Shown here in pieces: positions 45,865 through 57,300 of a stretch of DNA of 64,000 nt. Where the stretch lies: positions 32,155,184 to 32,219,183 of the forward strand of contig NW_020954550.1 of the NCBI RefSeq assembly GCF_900497805.2, written 5' to 3'. The notes under the pieces were generated by a model, which was not told where the DNA came from, did no database searches, and worked only from the letters and a program-made list of their open reading frames with translations. Numbering within the stretch: position 1 is the stretch's first letter; each line of letters starts with the position of its first letter. This DNA is from Vombatus ursinus. Its lineage: Eukaryota > Chordata > Mammalia > Diprotodontia > Vombatidae. A program made the position numbers and the translations under genes.

Positions 45865-46190
45865 GGAAATGGGAATGTTTAGACTAAAGTGGAAAAGACT
45901 TATGAGAAACATATTTGAAGAGCCGTCAAGAAGAAAAGGAACTAGATGCATTTATCTTGGTTCCAATGAGCAGAATAAGTACCAATGTATGAAAATTACA
46001 AGGAGGCAGATTTCAGATGGATATGAGGAGGAACTTCTAAGGAGTAGAGTCATCCAAAAGTAAAATAAGATCACTTAGGAGGTAGGTTCTCTGATGCCAG
46101 AAGTCTTTAAGAAGTGGCTTAGATGACCAGTTGTTGGGGATCTCTTAGGGATTAGATGACCTGTGAGATGCCTCCGATTCTTGGATTCAG
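45865..46190 (+). repeat. CR1/L3 LINE 3' end
   Basis: GGTTCCAATGAGCAGAATAA, GGAGGCAGATTTCAGATGGA, GGAGTAGAGTCATCCAAAAG and GAAGTGGCTTAGATGACCAG. Opposite orientation to the copy at 43617-44515. Confidence 0.8.
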
Positions 46191-47339
46191 TGATCCAATG
46201 ATTCACCCTGTGTCAACCAGTGTCACACTAAACACCATCAATTGTTTTGTTGCTTCTCCAGCTCTACTCTGTATTAAATATAATGCAACACTACAGAACA
46301 TGTTGTGGCAATACAGGTGCCAAATTTTAATTGCCTAGGCACCCAGATATCTTACTGTTCTTTTAGAAAAATATTTGATAACTCAAATTAACTTTAACTG
46401 ATAACAAATTAACTTTAAAAATAAATGTTTCCCAATTCTCTGACTTCAAACTAAAATTTTACTATACTTCTAAAGAGTGTAGCATGGCTTAGCATAACAG
46501 CCAGGGTATTCCTGCCTCCTTCCAAAGACCCCAATGATTGAGGTTTAAGTGTCTTGATCATCAACACAAGTATGAAGGGGTAGAAGACACAAAAGAATTC
46601 ACAGAAGGTGAGTTAATCAGCACTGGGATGAGGATCATTTAGGACCTCAATTCCATTCTTCTTCATTGCTGGTTTCATCTGTATTTCGCTCTTGTTCTTT
46701 GCTCACTTTGGATAGTATCTATAGCATCATTTTTTACCATTACTTCCAACAAAATAGGACTGAAATTTTTCCTGTGTCCCCTATCAGCCTTTACTATTTT
46801 CTCCTGTACAGCAGCCTGTGACAAAACCCCTGGCAGCCCTACAATCACCTGTGAACTTAACTCTGCTTAGTGTTCCACAGAGATGAGAATCAATGGACTA
46901 TGCTTACAGTTAATTAGCAGCCTCCTTTAGCATTAAATGCCAAACCCAAATGTGTATTAGTACTTGAGTTTATCCAAGCTATTCGATAGTTTACTTACTA
47001 CATGTGGTGAAGAGCATTTAGGATACATTAACCATTCTCTTGTTCAGCACAAAAGTGAAAAACATGTTTGTGCAGAAGCTGATCAATAATCGCTCTATAA
47101 CTCCATAACACAAAATGAACACGTTTCAAGTTTTCTATTTTTCAGGGTTTTTGCTACAATGCTTTTCTTGGGCCATTGTATTTGAAGAACTCTAAATGAC
47201 TGTTCTTAAGATGCCTGTCTTTTACTCTAACTGTTTTTTAGATTACCACATGGAGTTTATCTTACCTTTAGCTAGCAAGGGATATGGCTTTCATGTAAAA
47301 AGGGGGAAAAAGTACCAGTCTCTGGATTTATCTGTTTAC
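46191..47339. other. Unassigned unique sequence
   Basis: No repeat recognised. 46568-46735 is the source-like copy of block A of the mosaic duplication. 46800-47160 (CAGTTAATTAGCAGCCTCC, CAATAATCGCTCTATAACTC) looks unique and may be conserved non-coding. Confidence 0.4.
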
Positions 47340-47492
47340 ACACAAATACATAAATGGATATGGATATATACACATGTATATAATATACACATATTTGCAT
47401 AAGCATGTATATACACATAAATGTATATACATATTTGTGTGTATATATACACACACATACATATATACATACATAAATATACACACATATCA
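47340..47492. repeat. (TATG/TACA)n-type microsatellite
   Basis: Alternating TA/CA/TG-rich sequence; frames on both strands here are repeat artefacts. Confidence 0.9.
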
Positions 47493-47869
47493 GCAATAGA
47501 TGGTTAACTCTCCAAAAAGAGTTACAGAATAAGTGCCTGAATATATGTTTACACTCAGTTCATGCAAAGGATCTCAAGATGTCATTTTTACCTATCCAAG
47601 TAGCTAAATATATCAAAACTGTGCTTAGTCTAGTTTTAAATGTCCTTAGATAAGAAGATTTTACATTCCCTATTTTCATATCTGGCATGATCAGATTTCA
47701 TTTCGTTTTGTTTTCATTTTCCTCTTTCTTTCTGTGAACTTAGCAATCAACAAACATTTCAATATACATTTAAAAAAACCAAAACTGAACTACTGTTACA
47801 TATAGTTTTCTTGTATGTGTGTGTGTCAAATTTAATAAGGCAATAAGTTTCTTGTGTCCCCTTCTGCAT

Positions 47870-48115
47870 TTTTCTTTTTTATTTAAAAAAATATTTTATT
47901 GATGTTGTTTTTTTGCTTATCACTGCCCACTAACTTATCGACCCCTTCCCTGGAGTAGAAGCCCTCTCTTGTAAGAAATATGTTTCATCCAGCAGAACAA
48001 ATCAATATATTAGCCATATCTGAAAATGTATCTCACTCTGCATCTCTCTAGTACATTAACTCTCTGTCAAGATCATGTTTATAAATCTCATACTACTTAA
48101 GTAACTATTACCTTG
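47870..48115 (-). repeat. L1-type 3' end fragment
   Basis: AATATTTTATTGATGTTGTT, AAATATGTTTCATCCAGCAG, ATCTGAAAATGTATCTCACT parallel the inverted L1 3' ends near 2400 and 40100. Confidence 0.6.
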
Positions 48116-48895
48116 CTAACTTTATGAAAACGATTCCTAGTTGAGCAAATTTTAGTAGTTTATTTCATCTTGTCCCCATATTCCTCTCAGATTTATTTTT
48201 CCCAAGTTACAACTGTGCCACCTACTGGAAATATAATTTTTAAAAATTAGTATGGTTTTTCATATTTCAAAATATGGTTGTGTTAACTATCAGAATAGAC
48301 TCATTAATAAGCAAGCTGAAAAAGATTATCTTATACAGTCTTCTTCAGGAAAAAAAAGACATACTTACATTATCTTTGACAAATAATGCCTAGCAAAAAA
48401 CAAGTATTTAATAATTTGACTGATGTGTCTATCCTAATTTCTTTAAAATCTCTATGCAGAGAAACTGCACAGCTCTCTGGTATCTTCTTCAAGCAATGCA
48501 GCCCATCTTTCATCTATGACTCTTGTATGCTCTTAATTAGACCCAGGAAGTCAACATTAAGTTATCATTTCCTGAGACACAATGCCATACAGCTTTAACA
48601 TGGTGTTTCAAACAGACTATGTTACTAATGACAACATTTTTAAAACAGGCTAATAAGTACAATTTTACTAAAACTGTCTCAACAACATAAAGAGTATTCT
48701 TTGATGGTGTTTACAATTAGTTATCTCACATTTTCTGATGTGCTTTAACATTCCTTTCACATCAGTTCAGTAGATCTAGTGAAATATAACTTAAAAAAAA
48801 AGTTACTGTGGTAATAACCATAGTTTTTTTAAGACCAAGAACTATGACTATGACTTATGTACAGATGAGGTGTGACTGAAGCAGGAGAAACAAAA
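48116..48895. other. Unassigned unique AT-rich sequence
   Basis: No recognised repeat. A 70-codon plus frame (48386-48598) has no known features. 48600-48800 is a weak conserved-element candidate. Confidence 0.4.
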
Positions 48896-48905
48896 NNNNN
48901 NNNNN
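48896..48905. other. Assembly gap (10 Ns)
   Basis: Ten Ns of nominal size, 87 bp before the mosaic duplication. Confidence 0.99.
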
Positions 48906-48991
48906 AAACTGAATAAACTATGCAAATTATACAAATTATATACTTAAGCAAACTGAATGTGTCTATCATTTACTTACTACATAAAGACATA

Positions 48992-49610
48992 AAGTATGAA
49001 GGGGTAGAAGACACAAAAGAATTCACAGAAGGTGAGTTAATCAGCACTGGGATGAGGATCATTTAGGACCTCAATTCCATTCTTCTTCATTGCTGGTTTC
49101 ATCTGTATTTCGCTCTTTTTCTTTGCTCACTTTGGATAGTATCTATAGCATCATTTTTAATGATTTTTAACATTTCTCCCTCCTTACCTCCACTTCTTAG
49201 AATACTGGTTCCTTCAAAGCTCAGCTCTTACCCCACCTGCTATATGAGAACTTTCCTGACACTCCTAACACATAGGGCCTCTTCCCCAACTCCATGACCT
49301 TGAATTGATTGCAAATACATACACATATGTATACATATATACATATGTTACCTCCCCCTGTAGAACATAAGCTTGACAGCTGGAAATCTTTTGTTTTTCT
49401 TTTCATGTTTTCATGTTTTCTTTTCATGAATTTTGAATGGGAAAGTAACATGATAATATCATGTTTTAAGATTAAACTGAGAGAACTCTGTTCTATTATA
49501 CATTTCCTATGTATGCTTAAATGACCACCGATATTAACATTTCTCCAGGAAGAGCATATTTATTTTAATTAAGAGTTTCTATTAAATAAAGGCAAGTCAC
49601 TTAACCCCAA
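48992..49610 (+). repeat. Mosaic duplication of four local segments
   Basis: Block A 48992-49158 copies 46568-46735. Block B 49176-49409 copies 50955-51190. Block C 49428-49591 copies 51346-51509. A final scrap (about 49591-49608, GGCAAGTCACTTAACCCC) matches the SINE at 51747-51764. Order and orientation are kept and each block is near-identical, with a handful of substitutions and a 2-bp indel. See findings for interpretation. Confidence 0.9.
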
Positions 49611-50339
49611 ATGCCTAAAATTAAAAAAAAAATTAAAAAAAAAAAGCATTTAACCTGGTAGAACAAAAGACAGCCTCCTCCAACAAAGGATTAAAACTAG
49701 ATAAGACTCTATGGCAGATGGGACTATAGAAACAACTATATTCATTGATCTGCTGAATACTGACATTAAGTGTGGTATAAAACAGGGAGCCAGCCATATG
49801 TTCTCCTTTGGTATCTGCCAAAGTCATGGGAGATGTCCTATAAAAGGTCCAAACTAAAAAAGGATTCTCTATTAATGGCAAAATTTCATAAATCTTCCGA
49901 GGTCTAGATGACACTTCACTAGTTACACCAAATTCAAGAACACAACAAATACACAGTAATCCATAGTAGTAAGGACAGGACTATGGTTCTAGTGTCAATG
50001 ATTAAATGAAAGCAAATTAAAACACATGTTGCCCACACTATAATAAATAAATAATGGGAACATAAATTTAGAGTAAGAAGTCACCATTAAGGCCATGAAC
50101 CATGAGAGAAAATGTACAGTAGTTTTAATAAACATAGGCTGCTTGCTGCCTCCCAAAAAGCCCAGCACTCTGACATCAGCAATTCCTGCTCTATGGCTGT
50201 AAACCAAAGCATATCATGATTTGGAGAGAAATTCAAGTCAGGAGTAACATAATGGGCAATGGAATTTTTGCAGTAGGCAGCACCTTAAGTAAGTCTGTCA
50301 AAAATAGAACTCATTATCTACCCTCCCCCGGCCCCAAAT
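49611..50339. other. Unassigned sequence
   Basis: A-rich at 49622-49645, then sequence of unknown type with two TATAAAA-like strings (near 49778 and 49840). No gene supported. Confidence 0.4.
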
Positions 50340-51255
50340 CCACCCTTTTAAAATTCCCTATTTCTGTCAATAGCACAACCATCCTTCTAGTCACATTCTC
50401 CCAGCATCTGAAGTGCTGAGTCTTGTTGATTCTACCTCAACACCTCTCACATCCACTGCCTTCTCTCCACTCACACAAGCACCATGTTCTGAGCCCTCAC
50501 TGCCTCTCCCCTGGTTTGCTGCAAGGCCCTTCTAATTCCTTGTCTCAAGTCTCTCCCCTTTCCAATCTGTCCTACAAACAGCGGCTAGAGTGGTTCTCCA
50601 TAAAGCACAGGTCTGCCCATGTCAGTCTTGTGTTTAACATATTCTGGGGGACTCCTCCATATGGCATTTAAAGTCCTTTACCAACCGGCTCCAACCTACA
50701 TTTCCAAACTACATATATACACACATACATATGTATATATATATATATATTTATGTGTGTGTATGTATGTATATATGTATACGTATATATGTATGCACAT
50801 GTATATCTGTGTGTACATATATGTGTATGTATGTGTGTGTATATATATATATGTATATATACACACACACATTACTCTTACAGTTAATCTCACAGAACAT
50901 TCCATCTCTTACCTCTGTGACTTCACGTGATTTCTTCCCCATTCCTAGAATAAACTCCCTCCTTACCTCCACTTCTTAGAATACTGGTTCCTTCAAAGCT
51001 CAGCTCTTACCCCACCTGCTATATGAGAACTTTCCTGACACTCCTAACACATAGGGCCTCTTCCCCAACTCCATGACCTTGAATTGATTTTGCAAATACA
51101 TACACATATGTATACATATATACATACATTACCTCCCCCTGTAGAACATAAGCTTGACAGCTGGAAATCTTTTGTTTTTCTTTTCATGTTAAGCATATAG
51201 CACAGTAGCTGGTATATAATGGGAGCCTAATACTTGGTGATTTATTGATTGAAGC
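50340..51255 (+). repeat. L2 LINE 3' part with internal microsatellite
   Basis: CACAGGTCTGCCCATGTCAG, GGCATTTAAAGTCCTTTACC, ACCGGCTCCAACCTACATTT, CCTTCAAAGCTCAGCTCTTA, GAACATAAGCTTGACAGCTG. A (TATG)n/(CA)n tract at about 50710-50875 splits it; a second short TATACA tract lies at 51098-51130. Confidence 0.85.
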
Positions 51256-51641
51256 CATGAACATATATGTTCATAGTAGCCACTTTAAGTTTGAATCCAC
51301 TTTCTCTAAAGACCCAGGTCTCCAATGGCAGTGGAGAACCAACTAGAATTTTGAATGGGAAAGTAACACGATAATATCATGTTTTAAGATTAAACTGAGA
51401 GAATTCTGTTCCATTATACATTTCCTAGGTATGCTTAAATGACCACCGATATTAACATTTCTCCAGGAAGAGCATATTTATTTTAATTAAGAGTTTCTAT
51501 TAAATAAAGACTTCCAGTCTAAGAAAGAGGTAAATTATTAATCATAATTTTGTAGCATTTAGCTATGACCATGTGCATTTAGGTCTTTATCTACAACAGG
51601 GAGATGTGCTTTGAATTATTTTTCTAGATATAATAGCTTCA
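51256..51641. other. Unique sequence including source of block C
   Basis: 51346-51509 is the source-like copy of block C. No gene or other repeat recognised. Confidence 0.5.
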
Positions 51642-51793
51642 GGGCAGCTAGGTGGCACAGTGGATAGAGCACTGGCCCTGGATTCAGGAGGAGCTGAGTT
51701 CAAATCCGGCCTCAAACACACAACACTTTACTACTGTGTGACCCTGGGCAAGTCACTTAACCCCACTGCCTAGCCAAAAAAAAAAAAAATAGA
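51642..51793 (+). repeat. Marsupial short SINE (WSINE-like)
   Basis: GGGCAGCTAGGTGGCACAGT, CTGAGTTCAAATCCGGCCTC, GTGTGACCCTGGGCAAGTCA, poly-A tail. Flanked by near-repeats TAGATATAATAG, the likely target duplication. Confidence 0.95.
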
Positions 51794-52389
51794 TATAATA
51801 GATTTACGTGGGTCCATCTGATCTAGGTCCTCTATGGTCAATTACTTCCAAACATCATTCTGTGGTTAGGGATGCAGTGTGTGGTCATGGAAGAAACAAA
51901 GATAACTGGTCCACTTAGCCAGTCACAGGATTAGCTAATAACAACTAGTTAGTTATGAAACAATATTTACCACACAATATTTGAATCATTTAATGTGCTG
52001 GTTGCCCCTTTCTTTCTTTTTCATTTAATAAGGGATGGGTCTCTGAGTTGGGGAGAAGAGAGGGATATATTGAGAAATTATGGCATAAAAATAAAATCTG
52101 TCCATTTTTTAAAAAGAATGAATCACTTTATAAGATTCTTACCTGTATAGCAACAAAATACTAACTAAAGAGATATTATACCATTTGCTAAAAGTCAAAG
52201 AATAAATGTCATAAGATTTATCTATGTCAGCATGATCTAGTAAAGATTTTAGTAACCTCTTGAGTCTTAAGTGCTAACAGTAGGACTAAATAACTTCTAA
52301 GAATTTCACTCTTTAGTCTAAGGGATATAAAGATAGATGTGTGTATATGTATATACAAGTATATAACATGTTTATAATATATCTATCTT
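51794..52389. other. Unassigned sequence
   Basis: A possible L1-type tail at 51990-52110 (GGGATGGGTCTCTGAGTTGG). No gene seen. Confidence 0.4.
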
Positions 52390-52515
52390 TTTAAGTATTG
52401 TATCCAATAGAATGTCTCTTACTTGAGGGAAGGGATTATTTTTCATTTTTATTTTGTTTCTCTAGGGCCATGTATATAAAGGCACTTAATAAGTCCTTAT
52501 TAAATTAAGGGGGAG
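52390..52515 (+). repeat. L2 LINE 3' end
   Basis: AGAATGTCTCTTACTTGAGG, GGGATTATTTTTC, AGGCACTTAATAAGTCCTTA. Confidence 0.75.
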
Positions 52516-53126
52516 AAAGGAACAGAAACAAAGGGAAAAGAAAAATAAAAGGAGTGGGAAAATAGGTAATTCCATCTTCTTCATGTTAGTCAAAAGTCTT
52601 CTCCTTCAGTATAGACCTTGCCCCTGTACAAGTTTTTATTGGAGAGTGAGAGCAAGAACATTTATCCTAAGTGTTACAAATATAAGAACCTTGAGAGTGT
52701 TACAAATACACAAATACAAATATACATGTTACAAATACAAGTATGCCATTGAATGACAAAGTTTGATAAATACATTTAGAATCAGTATTTATCAAACATA
52801 TCAAGAAGATGGACTAGAACATAGAGATGTATCCAGCAACAATTATGTGTTGGCTACTATAGTGGATTTCATATTAGACACAAGGGACCACCTATGGCCA
52901 AGGCAAGTACAAGGTGGATTCTGATTTGGGAGTGCAGAATAAAAAACGAGGACTAAAGGGGAAGAGAAGCCCTGGGCACCACAGTAAGAATGGTACCATG
53001 GAAGCAGAGAAGAAGTCATATTAAGAGTTATGAAAATAGTTTAAACCATTCCTTATGACGAGTAACTTACTCCAGGCCTTTATTTTATGTCATAATTATC
53101 TTTTTTATATCTCCCTATGTCTAGAA
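52516..53126. other. Unassigned sequence
   Basis: Contains a small local duplication near 52670-52745 (GAGAGTGTTACAAATA-type units). No gene seen. Confidence 0.5.
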
Positions 53127-53315
53127 TAGGAATTCTTAACCTGGGTTCTATGAACTTTAAAAAATACATTTTGATAACTATATTTCAATATAATTGGTTT
53201 CTTTTGTAATCCTGTGTGTTTTACTTTATGCATTTAAAAATATTATTCTGAGGAGTCCATAGGCTTTGTCACACTGTCAAAGAGTCTATGACACAAAAGA
53301 GATTAAGAACTCCTG
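53127..53315. mobile_element. hAT-type (Charlie-like) short element
   Basis: Left end GGAATTCTTAACCTGGG pairs with right end GAGATTAAGAACTCCTG. Flanks GTCTAGAA (53119-53126) and GTCTGAAA (53316-53323) match 6/8. Interior CTATATTTCAATATAATTGG is the inverse of part of the split copy at 5750-5950. Confidence 0.75.
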
Positions 53316-54109
53316 GTCTGAAAGAATGTTTGTTCAGAGTACAGGCAAAATGGTCATTCAATGAATGACTGAATGAACATATTTTTCAGTTTCTAGTCCT
53401 TATTTTCACCTCCATCTTGATTACTGTTTTCACTAATTTTCCTGTGTTAAATATTCCTGCTTTAGGATTTTAAAGACACTTTGAGTAACACAGCAAATTG
53501 AAGAGACAAAATCTCATTTCATTAGTGAAAAATGACTATAAATTTATTTGAGAGATTAGGTAAGGTGCTTATAAAAATTAATTTCAAGTACCAATTTTTT
53601 CCTATCAGAAACACACTTAAATATTACCCTTGTATAAATAATGCATGTATTTATACTTTTATTAAAATCTTTATATTTCTTAGCTCTCAATTATACTATT
53701 AAATTTCCACTGCTATTAACAGTATATGAAAAAAAGTTTTATAATAAAGGTGCAACTCCTGAATATATTTTCCAGCTACCACTGGAACCATAGCAACCAA
53801 TTATTTCCAAGCAGCATATAAAGACTGGGTATCTCTTCCCTGATAATGATTTATGGATCCTCAGGAAAGCCCCCAGAAAGACTGGAAAACCAGGTACTTC
53901 CTAAAATTACAATCTCTCAATGGAGCAGTAGAAGTGAAAAGTTTGGAACAAACGTAGAAAAATGTACAAATGTGCTAATATTTCTGAATTTATAGACAGT
54001 AAAATGAGGAAATTTAAATTTAAAATAAAAATATCAAAAAACATCAAAAAAAAAACTCAAAAAGATTCATTGGGAAGGGGTTAGGTACCACCACATATAC
54101 ATTTCCTTT
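53316..54109. other. Unassigned AT-rich sequence downstream of FBXO4
   Basis: No recognised gene or repeat; lies 3' of the predicted FBXO4 cleavage site. Confidence 0.5.
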
Positions 54110-54295
54110 GTAATTCACTTAAGATTAAAGCTAGATTTATTGTGGAAAACTCAACAATTACAGCTATGCCCATTTAAATCTCACCTGGCAGAAAACCAAA
54201 GAAAGGGCAAAGCAAGCTTGAGGAAACACCTACATCATGTCCTTAAAACCAAATTTCAAATGGCTTAGTCCTTAAGTCAGCGCACATGAGAAGGA
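54110..54295 (-). other. FBXO4: FBXO4 predicted 3' UTR
   Basis: Sequence between the stop codon and the first plausible poly(A) signal; about 155 bp lie between stop and signal. The end is inferred from the signal only. A longer 3' UTR using a more distal signal cannot be excluded. Confidence 0.5.
54136..54141 (-). terminator. FBXO4: Candidate poly(A) signal AATAAA for FBXO4
   Basis: TTTATT on the plus strand reads AATAAA on the minus strand, about 155 bp after the stop. A GT-rich stretch (TATATGTGGTGG on the minus strand, near 54090-54105) follows 30-45 bp downstream, as expected of a downstream element. Confidence 0.6.
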
Positions 54296-54385
54296 TCACA
54301 GTGGATGTTTATAATCAACTTCTCCAAGAATCCATTCAATGCCATTCAAAAACCCAGTTAAAGTCTCAGCTTCCACATCCTGCAC
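54296..54385 (-). CDS. FBXO4: FBXO4 terminal coding exon with stop
   Basis: The last exon encodes VQDVEAETLTGFLNGIEWIL then GEVDYKHPL and a TGA stop at 54298-54296. The acceptor is TTTTCCTAG before GTGCAG, phase 0. The block AETLTGFLNGIEWIL is identical to human as I recall it, while the last residues (GEVDYKHPL against human EEVESKRAR) differ, as expected for a free C-terminal tail. Confidence 0.94.
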   Translation of the reverse strand: MQDVEAETLTGFLNGIEWILGEVDYKHPL

Positions 54386-57300
54386 CTAGGAAAATATACA
54401 ATAAAAGATTTTAATTTTTAAAAACAAAACTCTGTGACCAAAAAAAGAAAGATTTTCTCTCTAAATGGCAGATCAGAATGTTTGGAGTTTCAATTGGAAA
54501 ATCAGTCTCTGAAAAACTGTCTCAATGGCCTCAGTGTTCTGGATATTGTTATACAATAATCAAAAGGATAAGAGAAAATGTTGTGTTTAGAACACTGAGT
54601 GGCAGGATGTCTCTTCGGGTCTAGACTTTCCTGAGTATCAGAACTGTGACATCTCACAGGGTCTGCAAGAAAAGGATAAATGAATGCTGAGGCAGGGACA
54701 GGCATGTAACTCGCTTCCACAGTGGATAAAGGGGCAAGAGATAAAAATTGTAGCACATGCTCCCTTGCTTTAAGCCTAATGTAACAGAGGACAATTTTCA
54801 AGTGTTAGTACTTAAACTAAACCAGCATTTACACAAATACATGAAAAATAAAATATTTTAAAAAACAAAAACCCTAGAATGAATGGGTCACTCAAATTTT
54901 ATCAAGATAGGAGTGTACTATAATAATTTCTATTATACTTCAACTGACTTGTGATTTCACCAATGTAAGCACTCCCTCTACAGGTAGAGACCGGAACCCA
55001 TCCATGCCTTTCATCCTGAGCAATTCTTATCTTCCCACAAATCCTCCAGATAGAAACTACCTAACAAGTTAGAGGCTTACCTAGTCCTGTTTTCTCCTCA
55101 GTATGCCCCTATGTAAGTCTTCCTTCTCACTACATGTCCAGACTGCTTTCTTTTCTGATCCTACCTCTCCTGAATGATATCTTTTATAGTATTTCTTCCA
55201 TGCAGGTCCTGGTGGTGGTATACCATAAGCTTACATATATCTCTATCATGTGTCTCTACATTATCCTTTGGGTCATCTGCGATTCTGATTCTTTGGAAAT
55301 TGTGGTGATGCATAGCCATATAGCATCACCAAAACAATGACTTTTTTGGTTGAAAGATGGATGTTTTTTTTTTTCTGTCAGAAAGGAGAAGAGCTTGAGA
55401 TCATTAAAAATGATGCACAATTTCCCTGATGCAACCCAGACTGATCCCTCTTATTGTTTCAGGCCCTGTTCACTATCTAACTGTAGTGTTTGCCCAAGAT
55501 ATATGTATTAATAAACTAACTCAATAGGTTGCCCATCTAAATGCACATAATTTATTAATTATTAATTTAAGGCATATAATTTATTACATTACACTAATGG
55601 GGTACATGGTAGTTGCTAAATTTCTAAGTCATTATTGGGTTATATGAATTAAGACAAATTATTCCAAAGGGGTCCACTTTGAATTCCAAAAAATTACCCC
55701 AAAAGCCTTGAATAAACAAAGCTTACAGCTGAAAAGAAATATGACATTAGTACCAAAAGTATTTTTGATACTTTCATTTCTAATACATATAAAAGAACTG
55801 AAACACCTGTCACTCACAAGAGATACAAGGGTTAATAGATTCAGAGTCAGAAGCAAACTCAGATATCCATCTAGTACAACCCTCTCAATATTAGTATTTT
55901 TTTTTTAACAAATAAACAAACTCTTGTGAGGCCCAACAAAATGAAGTGACTTGTCATACAGGTAGTAAGTGACAAAGTTGGGATCTGAATAAAAGTTCTC
56001 TCCTAATTCAGCAATCCTTCCACCAAACCATATTGCCATATTGTACACAATAGAGTGTGTAACTTTTAACAAAATAATGTATTACTTATGAAAAAATCCG
56101 AATGATGAAGGCTGAAAAAACAAAATGATTACCCAATCCATGACTGTAGCCTCTGACATTCGCTAGCAGGGTGACAATAGACAAGTTGCATAATTTCCAC
56201 GTGCTTTAGGCAGTTCCCTAGGATTTAACCTATAAAATGAGGCTGCTGGATTAAAATGGAAACAAGGTGCCTTTCAAATCTATAATCTATGTTAATCTGT
56301 TAAGTCACAGATGGGTTGCAATGTGTATTGGTAGAGGTTGTTTCCACACCTAGAGTTCCCTATGCTAATGAAATCACAGTTCCTTTCTCCATAAGTATCA
56401 ACATTTCCTGAAAGCCTAACACATTGCCTCATACATGCACAAAGTAGGTACTTAACAAATGCCTGCTGAGCTGAACTGCTATTTTATTGTTTTTCTATAT
56501 TCTCATATAGACAGAAGACTAGTGAAGAGGATTAACAGTCGATCACTTCAAACTAATTTTCATTTAATTTCATTTATTATTCAATAAATATATTCATTAA
56601 ATATATTCGCTAAATTTCATTTAATTCATAAATTAGCAACGCTTTCTGTAGCTTTTGACTTCTATAACTGGCTTTAGTATGCTATTCAATTATAGAAAAA
56701 TGTTAAGAGAAAGAAATGAGAGCTTACCATCCAAGGCAGTTGAAGTTCATTTAGTTTCAGCTCATGTGCCAAATAAAGACAAGGCATCCTTTTTACAGTG
56801 GCTTGAGAAATACAAGATAAAACCAGCAAAGGTCTTTCTGGGGATCCAAAGGCTGGGTCTATCATTGCCATAATGTGAGAAAATTCATCTTGCCATTCAT
56901 GTCCTAAAGAACACAAGGAGAAACCTTTGCATCCTTTGTGAGAGGAAAATGACCACGATGAGACAAGACACATGAAAATTGCTCACGCTCTAGACTTAGC
57001 TGCTACTCTGACAAAATTGTACTAAGAAAACCTGGGAATATTATTTCATTTTTTGCATTTATATGTCCAGTGCCTAATATAGTGCCTAGCACACAGTAGG
57101 TGCTTAATGAATGCTTGCTGATTATGACATTTCAAGTTTTTAAGAAGAACTAGAGAATACAAAGCAAATGTCTCAAATACTCATCTATAAATATAAATCT
57201 AATACTCAAGTCATTCAAAAATTCCTTATAGTTGTCTCTCATCTTTTTAAAGCCCTAACCTATAACTAATTTCAATTTTCACTGACCTCAATGATATGGT

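Noticed and set aside
48992-49610. Mosaic block as a processed (spliced) retrocopy
   Set aside because: The source boundaries lack a consistent GT-AG pattern, and the pieces come from L2, SINE and unique DNA, not a recognisable transcript.
50619-50979. Overlapping frames of Tyr/Ile/Val/Cys or Thr/His runs on both strands
   Set aside because: They come from the TATG/CA microsatellite inside the L2.
56686-56973. Reading the whole 95-codon minus frame as FBXO4 coding sequence
   Set aside because: Only 56903-56728 is exon; the flanking codons lie beyond a clear TTCTTTAG acceptor and ATG|gtaagc donor.
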